Assembly (NCBI GenBank): GCA_017960985.1
Contig: JAGCYD010000007.1
Location: forward strand, 1-42,700
DNA: 42,700 nt
Direction of reading: 5' to 3'
Source of the DNA: Bacteroidaceae bacterium
GTDB lineage: Bacteria; Bacteroidota; Bacteroidia; Bacteroidales; Bacteroidaceae
Within the stretch, counting starts at the first letter, position 1, and every line of letters starts with the position of its first letter. The translations under genes and the position numbers were made by a program. Under the pieces are notes generated by a model, which saw only the letters and a list, made by a program, of their open reading frames with translations, had not been told where the DNA came from and searched no databases. Of this stretch, positions 1-9,257 are shown one piece after another.

Positions 1-1132
1 GCGAGAGCTGTTTACATACCTCGCTCATGGGACGGTTGAGGTCAACCTTCACCACTTCGCCCTCACCGGCCTGGCGCAGTTCTTCGGGAATCAGTTCGTA
101 GGGTTTGACGTCCATCTTCTCAATCCAGATACCATCCTTGTTAATCTTGGCCTTGATGTTGCGGTCGGCAGAGCAACTCACACCCAGACCGATGGGACAC
201 GAGGCACCATGACGCGGCAGGCGCACCACGCGAACATCGTGAGCCATATATTTGCCGCCGAACTGAGCACCGAGTCCAATCTTATAAGCCTCCTGTAGCA
301 GCTCCTTCTCCAGTTCCACATCGCGGAAGGCGCGACCCGTCTCATCGCCCGTAGTGGGCAGCGAGTCGTAATAGTGCGTAGAAGCCAGTTTCACCGTCAG
401 CAGGTTCTTCTCTGCCGATGTGCCACCGATGACGAAAGCAATGTGATAGGGTGGGCAGGCTGCCGTACCGAGACTCTTCATCTTTTCTACGAGGAAGGGA
501 ATGAGTGTGCCACGGTTCTGGATGCGAGCCTTTGTTTCTTGATACAAATAGGTTTTGTTGGCCGAACCGCCCCCCTTGGTTACCATCAGGAAACGGTATT
601 CCATACCTTCGGTAGCCTCGATGTCAATCTGTGCGGGCAGGTTACACTTGGTGTTCACCTCATCAAACATCGTCAAAGGTGCATTCTGCGAGTAGCGCAG
701 GTTGTCCTCGGTGTAGGTCTGATAAACGCCCTTGGACAATGCTTCCTCGTCGCAGAATCCCGTCCATACCTGCTGACCCTTCTCGCCGTGGATGATGGCG
801 GTACCCGTGTCCTGACACAGCGGCAACTGTCCCTTGCATGCCACTTCGGCATTGCGTAGGAAGGTCAGTGCCACATACTTGTCGTTCTCCGATGCTTCGG
901 GGTCGCGCAGAATCTTTGCCACCTGCTCGTTGTGACTGCGACGGAGCAGGAAACTCACATCATGGAATGCCTGTTTAGACATTTGTGTCAGTGCCTCGGG
1001 CGTAACCTTCAGGATGGGATGTCCCTCAAATTCGCTGACACTGACTCCCTCTTTCGACAGGAGATAATACTCGGTATCATCCTTGCCCATTTGGAACATG
1101 GGCGCATACTTAAACTCTGGTGCTTTAGCCAT
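1..1132 (-). CDS. Class I (iron-sulfur) fumarate hydratase, 3'-truncated by the window edge
   Basis: This enzyme interconverts fumarate and malate in the cytoplasm, a step of the reductive succinate pathway of Bacteroidales. The visible 377 residues begin [13 protein letters not shown] and carry the class I hallmarks: LCQDTGTA (Cys106), [18 protein letters not shown] and GVSCSADRN, which supply the three cysteines expected to bind the 4Fe-4S cluster, plus the TKGGGSANK substrate loop. Class I family members are about 500-550 residues, so the C-terminal swivel domain lies beyond position 1. The ATG at 1130-1132 sits only 6 nt after the stop of the upstream secreted-protein gene. I see no promoter in that gap, so it is either read through or transcribed from within the upstream gene. 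Family assignment is secure; the choice among fumA/fumB-type names is not. Confidence 0.93.
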   Translation of the reverse strand, partial: MAKAPEFKYAPMFQMGKDDTEYYLLSKEGVSVSEFEGHPILKVTPEALTQMSKQAFHDVSFLLRRSHNEQVAKILRDPEASENDKYVALTFLRNAEVACKGQLPLCQDTGTAIIHGEKGQQVWTGFCDEEALSKGVYQTYTEDNLRYSQNAPLTMFDEVNTKCNLPAQIDIEATEGMEYRFLMVTKGGGSANKTYLYQETKARIQNRGTLIPFLVEKMKSLGTAACPPYHIAFVIGGTSAEKNLLTVKLASTHYYDSLPTTGDETGRAFRDVELEKELLQEAYKIGLGAQFGGKYMAHDVRVVRLPRHGASCPIGLGVSCSADRNIKAKINKDGIWIEKMDVKPYELIPEELRQAGEGEVVKVDLNRPMSEVCKQLS

Positions 1133-1138
1133 AATAGA

Positions 1139-3712
1139 TTATTTAACAACTTTTTTGCCGTTGATGATATAGATTCCCTTTGTGGTTTTGCTTATGCGAC
1201 GACCACTGAGGTCGTAGATAGCATCATCGGTCTTGCTCTGTTCAGCCTCAATGCTGTTGATGGCATCGGGTGTGTCAATGATGAAGGCACTTCCATTGTT
1301 TACCTTATAGGTGTTCCATGCCTGATACAGCGCATCGGTCTCAACATATACATGGAAGGGAACATCGTTGGGTACGATGTTGTCGCCCAATGTCATGTTG
1401 CCTGTAGAATAGATATAGAGGTTATCCAGATGACCGTCGAGTTCGGCGAGGCATCCATCGGGAATGGTGTAGTCGGAGGTCAGGTTGAACTGAATCAACT
1501 TCAGGTTAGCATAGTCCTTGAACTGATCTTTCAGCAGAGCGACATCGTTAACATACAGACGCTTGATGTTGTTCTGTGCTGTCATCTCCTCGCCGGCCAG
1601 CATTTTGGTGTAGTATTTGAACATCGGTTCCCAATAGTTGTCGTCGTTCAGGTCAGCGGCAGAGAACTGAGCTGGCTGTGAAGCATCGAGCGGTTCGAGG
1701 GTCAGACGGAACTGTGGATCGGTAGGAGCGCCTGCATAAGTATCAAGTGTGAACTTGTAGTTGCCCTTTACATTGGTTCCTACCCATGTGAAGTTGGAAA
1801 CATCCACATCCAGTTCGATGAGACTTTCCTTCATTGATACGATAGCCAGTTCCGGACCATCGTTGAAGGGAACTACAATACCTGTTACGACGATGGTTGT
1901 ACCTGCTTCAACCTCAGGCACGGTTTTGCCAAATTTGTTATAAATAAGCAGTGTTCCAGCATACTTGTTGTCCCCATCTACGGAATATTCGTCTTTTACC
2001 TTGATAAGTTTGCCAACATAGTCGGCAAGTGTTACATCATCGGCTTCAACCACTATAGGTGTTATCGTTCCTTCGGTAGCAGTTAGGCGATTGTCGTAAA
2101 TGGCCGTAATCTCGGGCATGCTCTTGTAAACCGTATATTTGACAACAATGGAGCCATTGAGTATGGTGCCGGCATTATGAGGCAGGCTACTAATCTTGTA
2201 GAACTCCAGTGCACCGCTTTCGTCGGCTACATACAGGTCGGTAGTGCTATTGCGATACTGAACCTGTGCGTTAGTGAGATTCAAGATAACAAAGTCCGTG
2301 GGGGCAGCTGTCTTTAGGGCAGCAATGGAATTAAACACCGCCGTGGGAATGGTGACGGTCAGGGTCATGACATCAGATGAAACTCCACCCTTCACGGCGA
2401 TGGCCTTGACGACAGTAGTGCTCGATACATTGATGGCACCCGTATAGGTCGTACTTGCATTGGTTGGCGTGCTTCCGTCTGTGGTGTAGTAAATGGTGGC
2501 TCCTTCAGTTTCTGTACTTAACTCAAAACTTACGGAACCGCTGTAATAACCCGATGCTATGCTGGCTACAGGGGTTGCCACGCTGGAAGCCACACCACAA
2601 GTGACGGTAATACTATTGATAGCAGAGGTACCTGTTGCCGTGAAGGTAACGGTGTTGGCTGAACCTGTCCATGTAGCAGATAGGTTATCGCCAGCGACCT
2701 CGTAGTTTCCCTTGTCGGCAGCGATATTGCCAATGTTCGTGTTGAACGAATTAAAGAGAATAGAGGAGATTACCTTTCCTGTGGGAGCATTGAAGGTCAT
2801 TGTACCTACAGGAACTTCACCACTGGCAGCATACAAACGGAAGTTCTGCCCTTGGTACCAACAGTTGCGTCCTGCGGTGACCATTGTTACATCGCCAGCA
2901 GTCCATGTGCCACTATTGTTTGCGGCGCTACCTGCCACATAACCTGAACCATAGTCGTAACCAAGCGTGAAATCAAAGACCCCTTCTTCGACTTCCAATA
3001 CTCTGATGCCAAATTCCATAGAACCACCAGAGTAGGAAACGCCTCCGATTGAACCAGCCGACCATGTGGCCGTAATTGTGGCATTACCATCGGCGGCACC
3101 CGTAATGGTTGTACCAGAAATGGAAGCAATACCCGGATCGCTTGAGGATAGGGTGAGTGCAGGACCATTAGTAGTGATGGTCGTGGTTTCTCCGACGAGA
3201 ATCAGACTCTTTTCCAAGTTTAGGACGGGAGCCTGCGCACTGGCGTTGGATAGGGTGATTTCCATCTTTTGCAGACGGCAGGTGGCAGCAGAGGTGATGG
3301 TGAATTCGGATGCCTTACCTGTCCATGTGGCAACGGCTCCGTTGGTAGAGTAGCTTCCTCCGCTGACTGTAGCATCGCCCATCGTGTAACCACTACCAGA
3401 ATAGGTAAAGGTGATGCTAACAATGCTGTAGCCCTCGGCAGTAGAGGTCACGGTCATGGTGTTGCCACCGTACAAACGCAAGCCCTCACCTGTGTTGTAG
3501 TACTTGGGACCATTGTTTGTGTTTGAACCCTTGTCGAGTGTTAGGGTAACATTGGTTCCTGTGACAGATTCTACACTCTGGCTATTGGTATAGCCCAAAT
3601 CCTTGAATGTGATGGTCTCGTTGAGTTCTGCTGCCCATGTGTTGATGCTTAACATCATACAGAGCATAAGCAGCAAAGATCTGAATTGGAGTAAAGTTTG
3701 TTTCATAGACAT
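1139..3712 (-). CDS. Secreted multidomain protein with Ig-like and chitobiase-like domains and a C-terminal sorting tail
   Basis: The 857-residue product starts with a signal peptide (about residues 1-28, hydrophobic LLLMLCMML core, cut near WAAE). Two Ser/Thr/Gly-rich beta domains follow. Around residues 160-240 there is a Big_2-like stretch (SSSDPGIASISGTTITG). Around 380-460 there is a CHB_HEX_C-like domain (ATIYYTTDGSTPTNAS), and around 470-630 an OB-fold-like segment. The end, IYDLSGRRIS then KGIYIINGKKVVK, matches the C-terminal tail common in Prevotella secreted proteins and similar to type IX secretion sorting domains. It is probably cell-surface or extracellular; no catalytic residues are recognisable, so adhesion or glycan binding is only a guess. 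A good promoter lies upstream at 3755-3786. Confidence 0.85.
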   Translation of the reverse strand: MSMKQTLLQFRSLLLMLCMMLSINTWAAELNETITFKDLGYTNSQSVESVTGTNVTLTLDKGSNTNNGPKYYNTGEGLRLYGGNTMTVTSTAEGYSIVSITFTYSGSGYTMGDATVSGGSYSTNGAVATWTGKASEFTITSAATCRLQKMEITLSNASAQAPVLNLEKSLILVGETTTITTNGPALTLSSSDPGIASISGTTITGAADGNATITATWSAGSIGGVSYSGGSMEFGIRVLEVEEGVFDFTLGYDYGSGYVAGSAANNSGTWTAGDVTMVTAGRNCWYQGQNFRLYAASGEVPVGTMTFNAPTGKVISSILFNSFNTNIGNIAADKGNYEVAGDNLSATWTGSANTVTFTATGTSAINSITVTCGVASSVATPVASIASGYYSGSVSFELSTETEGATIYYTTDGSTPTNASTTYTGAINVSSTTVVKAIAVKGGVSSDVMTLTVTIPTAVFNSIAALKTAAPTDFVILNLTNAQVQYRNSTTDLYVADESGALEFYKISSLPHNAGTILNGSIVVKYTVYKSMPEITAIYDNRLTATEGTITPIVVEADDVTLADYVGKLIKVKDEYSVDGDNKYAGTLLIYNKFGKTVPEVEAGTTIVVTGIVVPFNDGPELAIVSMKESLIELDVDVSNFTWVGTNVKGNYKFTLDTYAGAPTDPQFRLTLEPLDASQPAQFSAADLNDDNYWEPMFKYYTKMLAGEEMTAQNNIKRLYVNDVALLKDQFKDYANLKLIQFNLTSDYTIPDGCLAELDGHLDNLYIYSTGNMTLGDNIVPNDVPFHVYVETDALYQAWNTYKVNNGSAFIIDTPDAINSIEAEQSKTDDAIYDLSGRRISKTTKGIYIINGKKVVK

Positions 3713-3754
3713 AATTTTTTGGAATTAGTTATAAGGTTTTAATCACTACATGGA

Positions 3755-3786
3755 CAAAAATACGAATAAATATATTCGTAAGCAAA
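3755..3786 (-). promoter_or_regulatory. Bacteroidetes-type promoter of the 857-residue secreted protein, with inverted repeat in the spacer
   Basis: Reading the minus strand, TTTG (3786-3783) is followed after 20 nt by TATTTTTG (3762-3755), matching the TTTG/TAnnTTTG promoter form. The ATG is at 3712, leaving roughly a 40-nt leader. The spacer holds a perfect 8-bp inverted repeat, TACGAATA/TATTCGTA (3761-3768 and 3773-3780), placed where an operator could act. Confidence 0.7.
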
Positions 3787-3871
3787 CAAAAAGGGCGGTA
3801 TTTTTTGAGGAAAATAATGGAATTTTCCAGAAGGGCAAATTAACCGTTTTCCGATGCAAAAAGCAACAATG

Positions 3872-4822
3872 CTAAGCGCTTGTTTCTGAGGAAGAAGCCC
3901 GTTTCAGCCATTCTTCGTGGCTTCGTTTCCATCGGTGGTGGGTCCAGAGCCACAGTTCGGGATGTTCCTTGATTTGCTGTTCGAGTAATGCCGCATAGCG
4001 GTCGGTAGCCTCAAACTCTGCCAGTTCTGCGGGATGCATGCTTATGAGTTCGAACTCGGCACGATAGTATCCGCGACGGGGGCGGGTGACATGGATGTAA
4101 TAGAGTGCGGCATCGACCTGGCGGGCAATCTTCTCTGTACCGATGAAGAAAGAAGTCTGGTGATTGAGGAACGAAGTCCAGTGGTGCATGGCCTCCCATT
4201 TGGGAGCTTGGTCGGCAATGAATCCGATAATCAGTTGTTTCTCTTCCTTACGAGCGGTAAGGATTTGGCGCAAGGTTTGCTTCATGGGAATGCAGATGCC
4301 GCCAAACTGCTGGCGCAGATTGATGAAGAAATCGTCCATCTGTTTGTTGTACAAAGGATGGTAGATTTGTGCTCCTTGCCATACGGGATTCAGCCACATG
4401 GGGAAAGAGGCAAGCCACTCCCAGTTGCAGTAATGTCCGAGGTAAAAGAAACCGAATTGCTTGCCCTCACGCTTCAGAACCTCTTGCATCTCTTCTATTC
4501 CGACAAACTCAACACGGCGTTGCATCTCCTCATGGGACATGGTGGCAAGTTTCAGGGTCTCCACAATGTAATCGCAGAAGAAGCGATAGAACCGTTTGGC
4601 GATTTGCTTTCGTTCACTCTCGCTTTTTTCGGGGAAACTGTCTGCCAACTGCCGGGAAACGAGTTTGCGGCGATAGCGTACGATATAATATACCAGATAA
4701 TAGAACCCCGTGGAAATGGAGTAAAGCACTCGTAGAGGGAGGTGTGACAAGAGCCAGACAAGCCCCAGGAGAATATTTGTTCCTACTTTTGCCAAATAGG
4801 GATGTCGTTTGGCCTTACTCAT
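3872..4822 (-). CDS. Lysophospholipid/lipid A acyltransferase family protein (LpxL/HtrB-like)
   Basis: This is probably an inner-membrane acyltransferase that adds a secondary acyl chain to the lipid A precursor. The 316 residues include an N-terminal hydrophobic anchor (ILLGLVWLLSHLPLRVLYSI) and the catalytic H-x4-E motif in GHYCNWEW. Also present are the downstream FIADQAPKW segment and a C-terminal WLWTHHRWK motif typical of the LpxL/HtrB family; length is normal for the family. Its ATG overlaps the stop of the upstream sulfatase-fold gene by ATGA (4819-4822), so the two are translationally coupled at the end of the argS operon. Acyl donor and position cannot be read from sequence; an ornithine-lipid or phospholipid acyltransferase is the main alternative. 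Confidence 0.87.
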   Translation of the reverse strand: MSKAKRHPYLAKVGTNILLGLVWLLSHLPLRVLYSISTGFYYLVYYIVRYRRKLVSRQLADSFPEKSESERKQIAKRFYRFFCDYIVETLKLATMSHEEMQRRVEFVGIEEMQEVLKREGKQFGFFYLGHYCNWEWLASFPMWLNPVWQGAQIYHPLYNKQMDDFFINLRQQFGGICIPMKQTLRQILTARKEEKQLIIGFIADQAPKWEAMHHWTSFLNHQTSFFIGTEKIARQVDAALYYIHVTRPRRGYYRAEFELISMHPAELAEFEATDRYAALLEQQIKEHPELWLWTHHRWKRSHEEWLKRASSSETSA

Positions 4823-6561
4823 TTGCAGAGGTTTTTATAACTGTCCTGTAAAATAGCCTGTCCCTTGCCCAATCGTTCTGCGTCAGCAGGTTTGCCGACG
4901 GGTATTGCCATTCTGGCACTAAGGTCAAAAAGGGTCTCGCCCGTATCGTCCTTGAACAAGAATCCTGCTGGGTAGTTACAATAGACAAAGGGTTTATAGT
5001 CGGCACTGAGCACATTGCGGCTATAGGGATATTCTCCATGCGCCAGTCCCATTTGTGCGAGCAATGTCGCAGCAATATCACTTTGGTTGATGAGTGTATG
5101 AATGCACTTCGGCTCTTTAACGGCACCTCCTAACCACAACATAGGACTATGGAAGAATTCGGGGTCGTCGTAAGTCTGTTCATAGAGGAAACCATGATCG
5201 GGAATGATGATGACGAGCATGTTATCCCAGGCGGGTAGTGTACGAAGGCTATCGACCAACTGACCGATGCAGTAGTCTGTATAGGCAAAGGCATTGAGGC
5301 GTTCGTCTTCCAGCCGATGATAGGGTACCACCCAGGGCTCGTGGCTCGATAAGGTTTGATAGCCCATGAACCAATGTGATGCGGTATCGGCTTCGGCGAT
5401 TACATGGTAAACTTTCATCGCAGAGGTACTGTCGTTGGCTCCCCAACTGCTGTTGATTTCGTCTTCGGAGAAGAAAGTATCGTCCATCAACGAATCAAAG
5501 CCCATATCTTCGAGATACTGGCGTTTACCCATATTGGTCATGGCACCGCCATAGAGGTAGCCTGTCTGGTAACCAGCATTGCGGAAACTGCGGGCAAGTG
5601 AGGGCAACTGGTCGTGCATCTCTACTTTCTTCATCGGACTGATGGTGGGATAACTGATGGTACCAGAAAAAGCACATACCGTACCACGGTCGGTGCGGAA
5701 CGAGTTGCTATAATACTGATCCCAGAAGATGCCTTCAGCGATGAGGCGACTTAGTTCGGGGGCTACACCAGGGATTCCGCCTAACTCCTCGACAAACTTA
5801 CCTCCGAAACTTTCCACCATCACAATCAGTACATTGGGGCGGTCGGTATTGAGCAGGGTGTCGGTCATGTTCTCGTCCGAGAGTGTCGGGTAGAGTTGTT
5901 GGAGATAGTTGTCACAAATTTCCTCGTTGAGGAAATCGTAATGTTTTTCGTCAAAGAAGGATGTGGCGAAGCGATAAACAGAATTTGTCGCCGCATGACT
6001 TTGAAAAAGGCTTCCCTCATGGTAGCAACTGGATACATCGAAAGGCAGGCAAGCCAATACGATAGGTAGTATGATTCCAGTCTTTCCTTTCTTATTGAAG
6101 CGCTTGGGCGTTATCCAAATAGACGGTACGGCAATGAGGAGTATAAAGGCCACAACAGCCAGCAGACGCACCACGAGGAAACTCATGCTGACACTATTGG
6201 TTGTACCCTCGGGCGAAGCGGCATAACTTAATACAACCGCACTGAGTTTGAATTCCCAAAATTCATACATGATGGTGTCGGCCATAATAATAATGCCTAC
6301 GACGATGGCCAAAAGAATGAAATAGGGAATAAGGATGACGCGGGTATTGCGTGTGGAAAGACTGCATAGTGTCGGAATCAGCAAGGCTATAGCTGCGGTT
6401 CTTATGTCGAGTGGTAAACCATGAACCCAAACGGCCAACATTTTTCCGATAGTCAGGCTCTCGATGCTCTGGTTGTAGAGCATAAAGACAATCTTGCCAA
6501 TAAGGAACACACCGATTAGCAGCAAAAAGAGCGAGAGGAGATATTTATACCGATTTTTCAT
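4819..6561 (-). CDS. LTA synthase-like / sulfatase-fold membrane phosphotransferase
   Basis: The 580-residue protein has about five N-terminal transmembrane helices (to about residue 160) and then a periplasmic alkaline-phosphatase/sulfatase-fold domain. Motifs of that domain are NVLIVMVESFGGKF (metal-binding Glu), FRTDRGTVCAFSG (nucleophile Thr region), HWFMGYQTLSSHEPW and IIPDHGFL. This fits the LtaS/MdoB/phosphoethanolamine-transferase superfamily. In a Gram-negative Bacteroidales, lipoteichoic acid is not expected. Given the flanking MsbA-like transporter and LpxL-like acyltransferase, I infer transfer of a phospholipid head group to an envelope glycolipid or glycan. It starts 12 nt after the ABC transporter stop and ends in the ATGA overlap with the acyltransferase. 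Confidence 0.85.
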   Translation of the reverse strand: MKNRYKYLLSLFLLLIGVFLIGKIVFMLYNQSIESLTIGKMLAVWVHGLPLDIRTAAIALLIPTLCSLSTRNTRVILIPYFILLAIVVGIIIMADTIMYEFWEFKLSAVVLSYAASPEGTTNSVSMSFLVVRLLAVVAFILLIAVPSIWITPKRFNKKGKTGIILPIVLACLPFDVSSCYHEGSLFQSHAATNSVYRFATSFFDEKHYDFLNEEICDNYLQQLYPTLSDENMTDTLLNTDRPNVLIVMVESFGGKFVEELGGIPGVAPELSRLIAEGIFWDQYYSNSFRTDRGTVCAFSGTISYPTISPMKKVEMHDQLPSLARSFRNAGYQTGYLYGGAMTNMGKRQYLEDMGFDSLMDDTFFSEDEINSSWGANDSTSAMKVYHVIAEADTASHWFMGYQTLSSHEPWVVPYHRLEDERLNAFAYTDYCIGQLVDSLRTLPAWDNMLVIIIPDHGFLYEQTYDDPEFFHSPMLWLGGAVKEPKCIHTLINQSDIAATLLAQMGLAHGEYPYSRNVLSADYKPFVYCNYPAGFLFKDDTGETLFDLSARMAIPVGKPADAERLGKGQAILQDSYKNLCK

Positions 6562-6573
6562 GATTCAGAATGA

Positions 6574-8412
6574 TTACAATTGTTGCATATCGTGAAGGCG
6601 TTTGTAGTAGCCGCCCTTGCTGATGAGTTCTTCGTGAGTGCCACGCTCCACAATCTGTCCTTCATGCAACACGCAAATCTCGTCAGCATGCTTGATGGTG
6701 GAAAGGCGATGGGCTATGGCAATCGTAGTCCGGGTGGACATCAGTCGCTCGAGTGCATTCTGCACCAGTCTTTCGCTTTCGGTGTCGAGTGCGGAAGTAG
6801 CCTCGTCGAGGATGAGGATAGGCGGATTCTTCAGGATGGCCCGTGCAATACTGATGCGTTGTCGCTGTCCGCCCGAAAGACGACAACCACGGTCGCCGAC
6901 ATTCGTTTCGTAGCCCTCTTCCGTTGCCATGATGAAGTCGTGAGCATTGGCAATACGCGCTGCGGCCTCAATTTCATCCTGTGTGGCTCCGTCCTTGCCA
7001 AAGGCGATATTGTTGCGAATGGTATCGTTGAACAGGATGGCTTCTTGATTGACATTGCCAATAAGACCTCGCAGTGAACGAATGCTAAGATTGCGGATAT
7101 CTTTCCCGTCGATGGTTATGCTGCCTTCCGCGATGTCGTGGTAACGGGGAATGAGGTCTACAAGTGTGCTTTTGCCCGAACCCGATTGTCCAACGAGGGC
7201 GATAGTTTGTCCTTTCTTTATGGTCAGGTTGATGTCGTGTAGGATTTCTTTTCCTTCGTTATAACTGAAGGAGACTCCTTTTATCTCGATGCTGTCGTTG
7301 AGATTTTCGATGATTTGTGGATTGTCCACCTCCCGAATGGTATTCTCTGCGCTGAGGATGTTGTTGATGCGCTCCATCGAAGCCAGTCCCTTTTGTATGG
7401 CATATCCGGCTTTCGACAGGTCTTTCATCGGTTGCAGAATGGTATAGAGAATGACGAGGTAGTAGATGAACAGGTTGGCATCGATGGTGTTGCTCCCATT
7501 GAAGATGAGCCATCCGCCAAACCACAAGACAAGTACAATCATTACCGTACCCAAAAACTCACTGACAGGATGTGCTGCACTGTGTCGAATGGCAACACGG
7601 TTTGCAATGTCACGGTATTCTGCAGTAACCTTCTCGAAACGGTTAATCATCTTTTCCTCTGCGATGAAGGCTTTGATAATGCGCAATCCACCTAATGTTT
7701 CCTCTATCTGACTTACGCTGTCCGACAACTTGGCTTGCATGAAGAGGGACTTTGAACGTAGTTTTTTGCCAATGCGCCCGATACCGAATGCCAGCATGGG
7801 CACTACAAGCAGGGTGAACAAAGTCAGTTGCCAACTGATACAAAAGAGGGTCGTAAGATAGACTAAAATAAAGATGGGGTTTTTGATGACCATGTCCAGC
7901 GAAGAGGTGATAGAGGCATCCACCTCGTTTACATCGGCGGTGATTCGCGTCATGATATCACCCTTGCGCTCTTCGCTGAAGAAAGACAGTGGCAGACTGA
8001 CAATCTTGCGATAGATGTCGTTGCGAATATCGCGCACAATACCCGTTCGTAACGGAGCCAGTGTAGCCGAACCACCAAAATAGGTCAGTGTCTTTAGCAA
8101 GGTAAGTCCAGCCAGAATTAATCCCAACAAAAGTAGTGTCGTGGCAGGACCATAACTTTCAATCAACTGCTGGCTATAATAATAGCCGTTGTTCTTTGCC
8201 ACATCCAGAAAACTATTCCATCCGCCTGTTCCCCATGGTATGAACTCGTAGGTGTCGGTGTTAATCTTGAACAGGATTTGCAGAATGGGTAGCAGGACGG
8301 TAAAGGAGAACACATTGAACAATGCGGCTAATATGTTCATGCCCAGCGTGCCGAAAATATAGCGCTTGTATCGGACAAAATACTTGCCCATGATTTGATA
8401 GAAGGTTCTCAT
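6574..8412 (-). CDS. MsbA-like ABC exporter (fused membrane and ATPase domains)
   Basis: A 612-residue half-transporter that probably flips a lipid across the inner membrane. It has a six-helix exporter-type membrane domain (about residues 1-340) containing the ITADVNEVD coupling segment. The ATPase domain has Walker A GQSGSGKST (about 407), the Q-loop region NVNQEAILF, signature LSGGQRQR (about 512), Walker B ILILDEATSALD and switch histidine AIAHRLST. It lies between an RNase H gene (15-nt gap) and the LTA-synthase-like gene (12-nt gap). With an LpxL-like acyltransferase at the end of the operon, a lipid A/glycolipid flippase role is favoured; peptide or drug export remains possible. Confidence 0.9.
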   Translation of the reverse strand: MRTFYQIMGKYFVRYKRYIFGTLGMNILAALFNVFSFTVLLPILQILFKINTDTYEFIPWGTGGWNSFLDVAKNNGYYYSQQLIESYGPATTLLLLGLILAGLTLLKTLTYFGGSATLAPLRTGIVRDIRNDIYRKIVSLPLSFFSEERKGDIMTRITADVNEVDASITSSLDMVIKNPIFILVYLTTLFCISWQLTLFTLLVVPMLAFGIGRIGKKLRSKSLFMQAKLSDSVSQIEETLGGLRIIKAFIAEEKMINRFEKVTAEYRDIANRVAIRHSAAHPVSEFLGTVMIVLVLWFGGWLIFNGSNTIDANLFIYYLVILYTILQPMKDLSKAGYAIQKGLASMERINNILSAENTIREVDNPQIIENLNDSIEIKGVSFSYNEGKEILHDINLTIKKGQTIALVGQSGSGKSTLVDLIPRYHDIAEGSITIDGKDIRNLSIRSLRGLIGNVNQEAILFNDTIRNNIAFGKDGATQDEIEAAARIANAHDFIMATEEGYETNVGDRGCRLSGGQRQRISIARAILKNPPILILDEATSALDTESERLVQNALERLMSTRTTIAIAHRLSTIKHADEICVLHEGQIVERGTHEELISKGGYYKRLHDMQQL

Positions 8413-8427
8413 CTTTATCCTCGTGTC

Positions 8428-8844
8428 TTATTTCCGTCCAAAGTCCGCAGGTATCTCTCCCCAGATGGAGGTTTCCCATTTCAGAACAGGTGCATGGTCG
8501 GGATTCTCGCGGAGCCATTTTTCGGCTCGGGCGATGAGTTTGTATAGTTCCTCGGTTTTTGCGGAGCGTTCCAATTTAGTCTTACACTGCCTTTTGTTCA
8601 CCCAGAGTATGGCATTGTAACTATCGCTATAGACAGGAATCTTCTGCCCCTTCTGCTTCATTAGGGCCAGCGCATGCACGATGGCTAAAAATTCCCCGAT
8701 ATTATTGGTGCCGTGCATGGGACCGAAATGGAATACTTGCTTCCCAGAAGGTAGATGCACCCCACGATACTCCATCGGCCCAGGATTCCCCGAACATGCA
8801 GCATCAACGGCGAGAGCCGTTTCAGTTCTAAGTTTACAGTTCAT
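8428..8844 (-). CDS. rnhA: Ribonuclease H family protein
   Basis: It is predicted to cut RNA in RNA:DNA hybrids. The 138 residues contain the RNase H fold with all four acidic active-site residues: Asp14 (LAVDAACSGNPG), Glu51 (NNIGEF), Asp74 (VYSDS) and Asp134 (IPADFGRK). The N-terminal MNCKL is encoded by the 7-bp junction repeat, so the start was apparently supplied or remodelled by that repeat. Its ATG overlaps the stop of the upstream four-helix-bundle gene as ATGA (8841-8844). A later in-frame start is unlikely because the catalytic strand begins by residue 10. Whether it is the cell's main RNase HI cannot be told. Confidence 0.85.
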   Translation of the reverse strand: MNCKLRTETALAVDAACSGNPGPMEYRGVHLPSGKQVFHFGPMHGTNNIGEFLAIVHALALMKQKGQKIPVYSDSYNAILWVNKRQCKTKLERSAKTEELYKLIARAEKWLRENPDHAPVLKWETSIWGEIPADFGRK

Positions 8845-8855
8845 AGTTCACAGTT
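8836..8855. repeat. Left terminal inverted repeat (20 bp) of the argS-rnhA four-helix-bundle cassette
   Basis: This 20-bp sequence is the exact reverse complement of 9229-9248, on the other side of the four-helix-bundle gene. Both are built from a 7-bp unit, TGAACTR on the transcribed strand. It contains the ATGA that ends the four-helix-bundle gene and starts the RNase H gene. Confidence 0.9.
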
Positions 8856-9218
8856 GGGTTGTATGGGTGATGTTGATGTAGTCTTAACGATTGCAGTGAG
8901 GAGTTTTATTAACTCTTTGCATTCACTTTGTATTGACAGCGCTTCTTTTTCTTCGATATATCCACTTTCGTATAGCAGCTCAATCCAGTATTCAGACTCA
9001 CACGCTTCTTTCAAGGATATATTCATCTTTGAAACAAAGTCTGCCCGACTTTGTTCCCGGTGGGCTTCCCTAATGTTAGCTCCAATGCTTGTTCTAGAAC
9101 GAAGTAGTTGTTTAGATATTACATATTCGCGAACAGTACCTTCAGTCAGAGAACGATAAAGGCGAATTATCCGAAGGGCAAAAGCCTTACTTTTATCCGC
9201 GACGATACTTCTTTTCAT
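8841..9218 (-). CDS. Four-helix-bundle protein, S23/IVP family (copy A)
   Basis: The 125-residue basic, helical protein has the family core RSRTSIGANIREAHREQSRADFVSKM followed by LKEACESEYWIELL. These match the four-helix-bundle proteins encoded in 23S rRNA intervening sequences and related to the Avd accessory protein of diversity-generating retroelements. Function is unknown; family members are thought to bind nucleic acid through a positively charged surface. It interrupts an otherwise tight argS-rnhA-msbA operon. A perfect 20-bp inverted repeat (8836-8855, 9229-9248) flanks it, and its last codons (NCEL, stop) are written in the repeat. No reverse transcriptase is nearby, so a DGR role is not supported. 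Confidence 0.85.
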   Translation of the reverse strand: MKRSIVADKSKAFALRIIRLYRSLTEGTVREYVISKQLLRSRTSIGANIREAHREQSRADFVSKMNISLKEACESEYWIELLYESGYIEEKEALSIQSECKELIKLLTAIVKTTSTSPIQPNCEL

Positions 9219-9220
9219 AA

Positions 9221-9254
9221 TAACTATGAACTGTGAACTATGAACTGTGAACTC
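9221..9254. repeat. Heptad repeat and right terminal inverted repeat of the argS-rnhA cassette
   Basis: This is a run of about four 7-bp units (plus strand RTGAACT) between the argS stop and the four-helix-bundle start. Positions 9229-9248 pair perfectly with 8836-8855 on the other side of the gene, so the two ends could form a 20-bp stem in the mRNA. Confidence 0.88.
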
Positions 9255-9257
9255 TTT

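Noticed and set aside
374-1681. Plus-strand reading frames over the first 1.7 kb
   Set aside because: They run opposite to the fumarase and secreted-protein genes, whose minus-strand translations carry clear family motifs.
8841-9218. Avd-type accessory gene of a diversity-generating retroelement
   Set aside because: The four-helix fold is related, but there is no reverse transcriptase, template repeat or variable target gene in the window.
8428-9218. Toxin-antitoxin pair formed by RNase H and the four-helix gene
   Set aside because: The overlap is explained by the heptad repeat, and RNase H has complete housekeeping catalytic residues.
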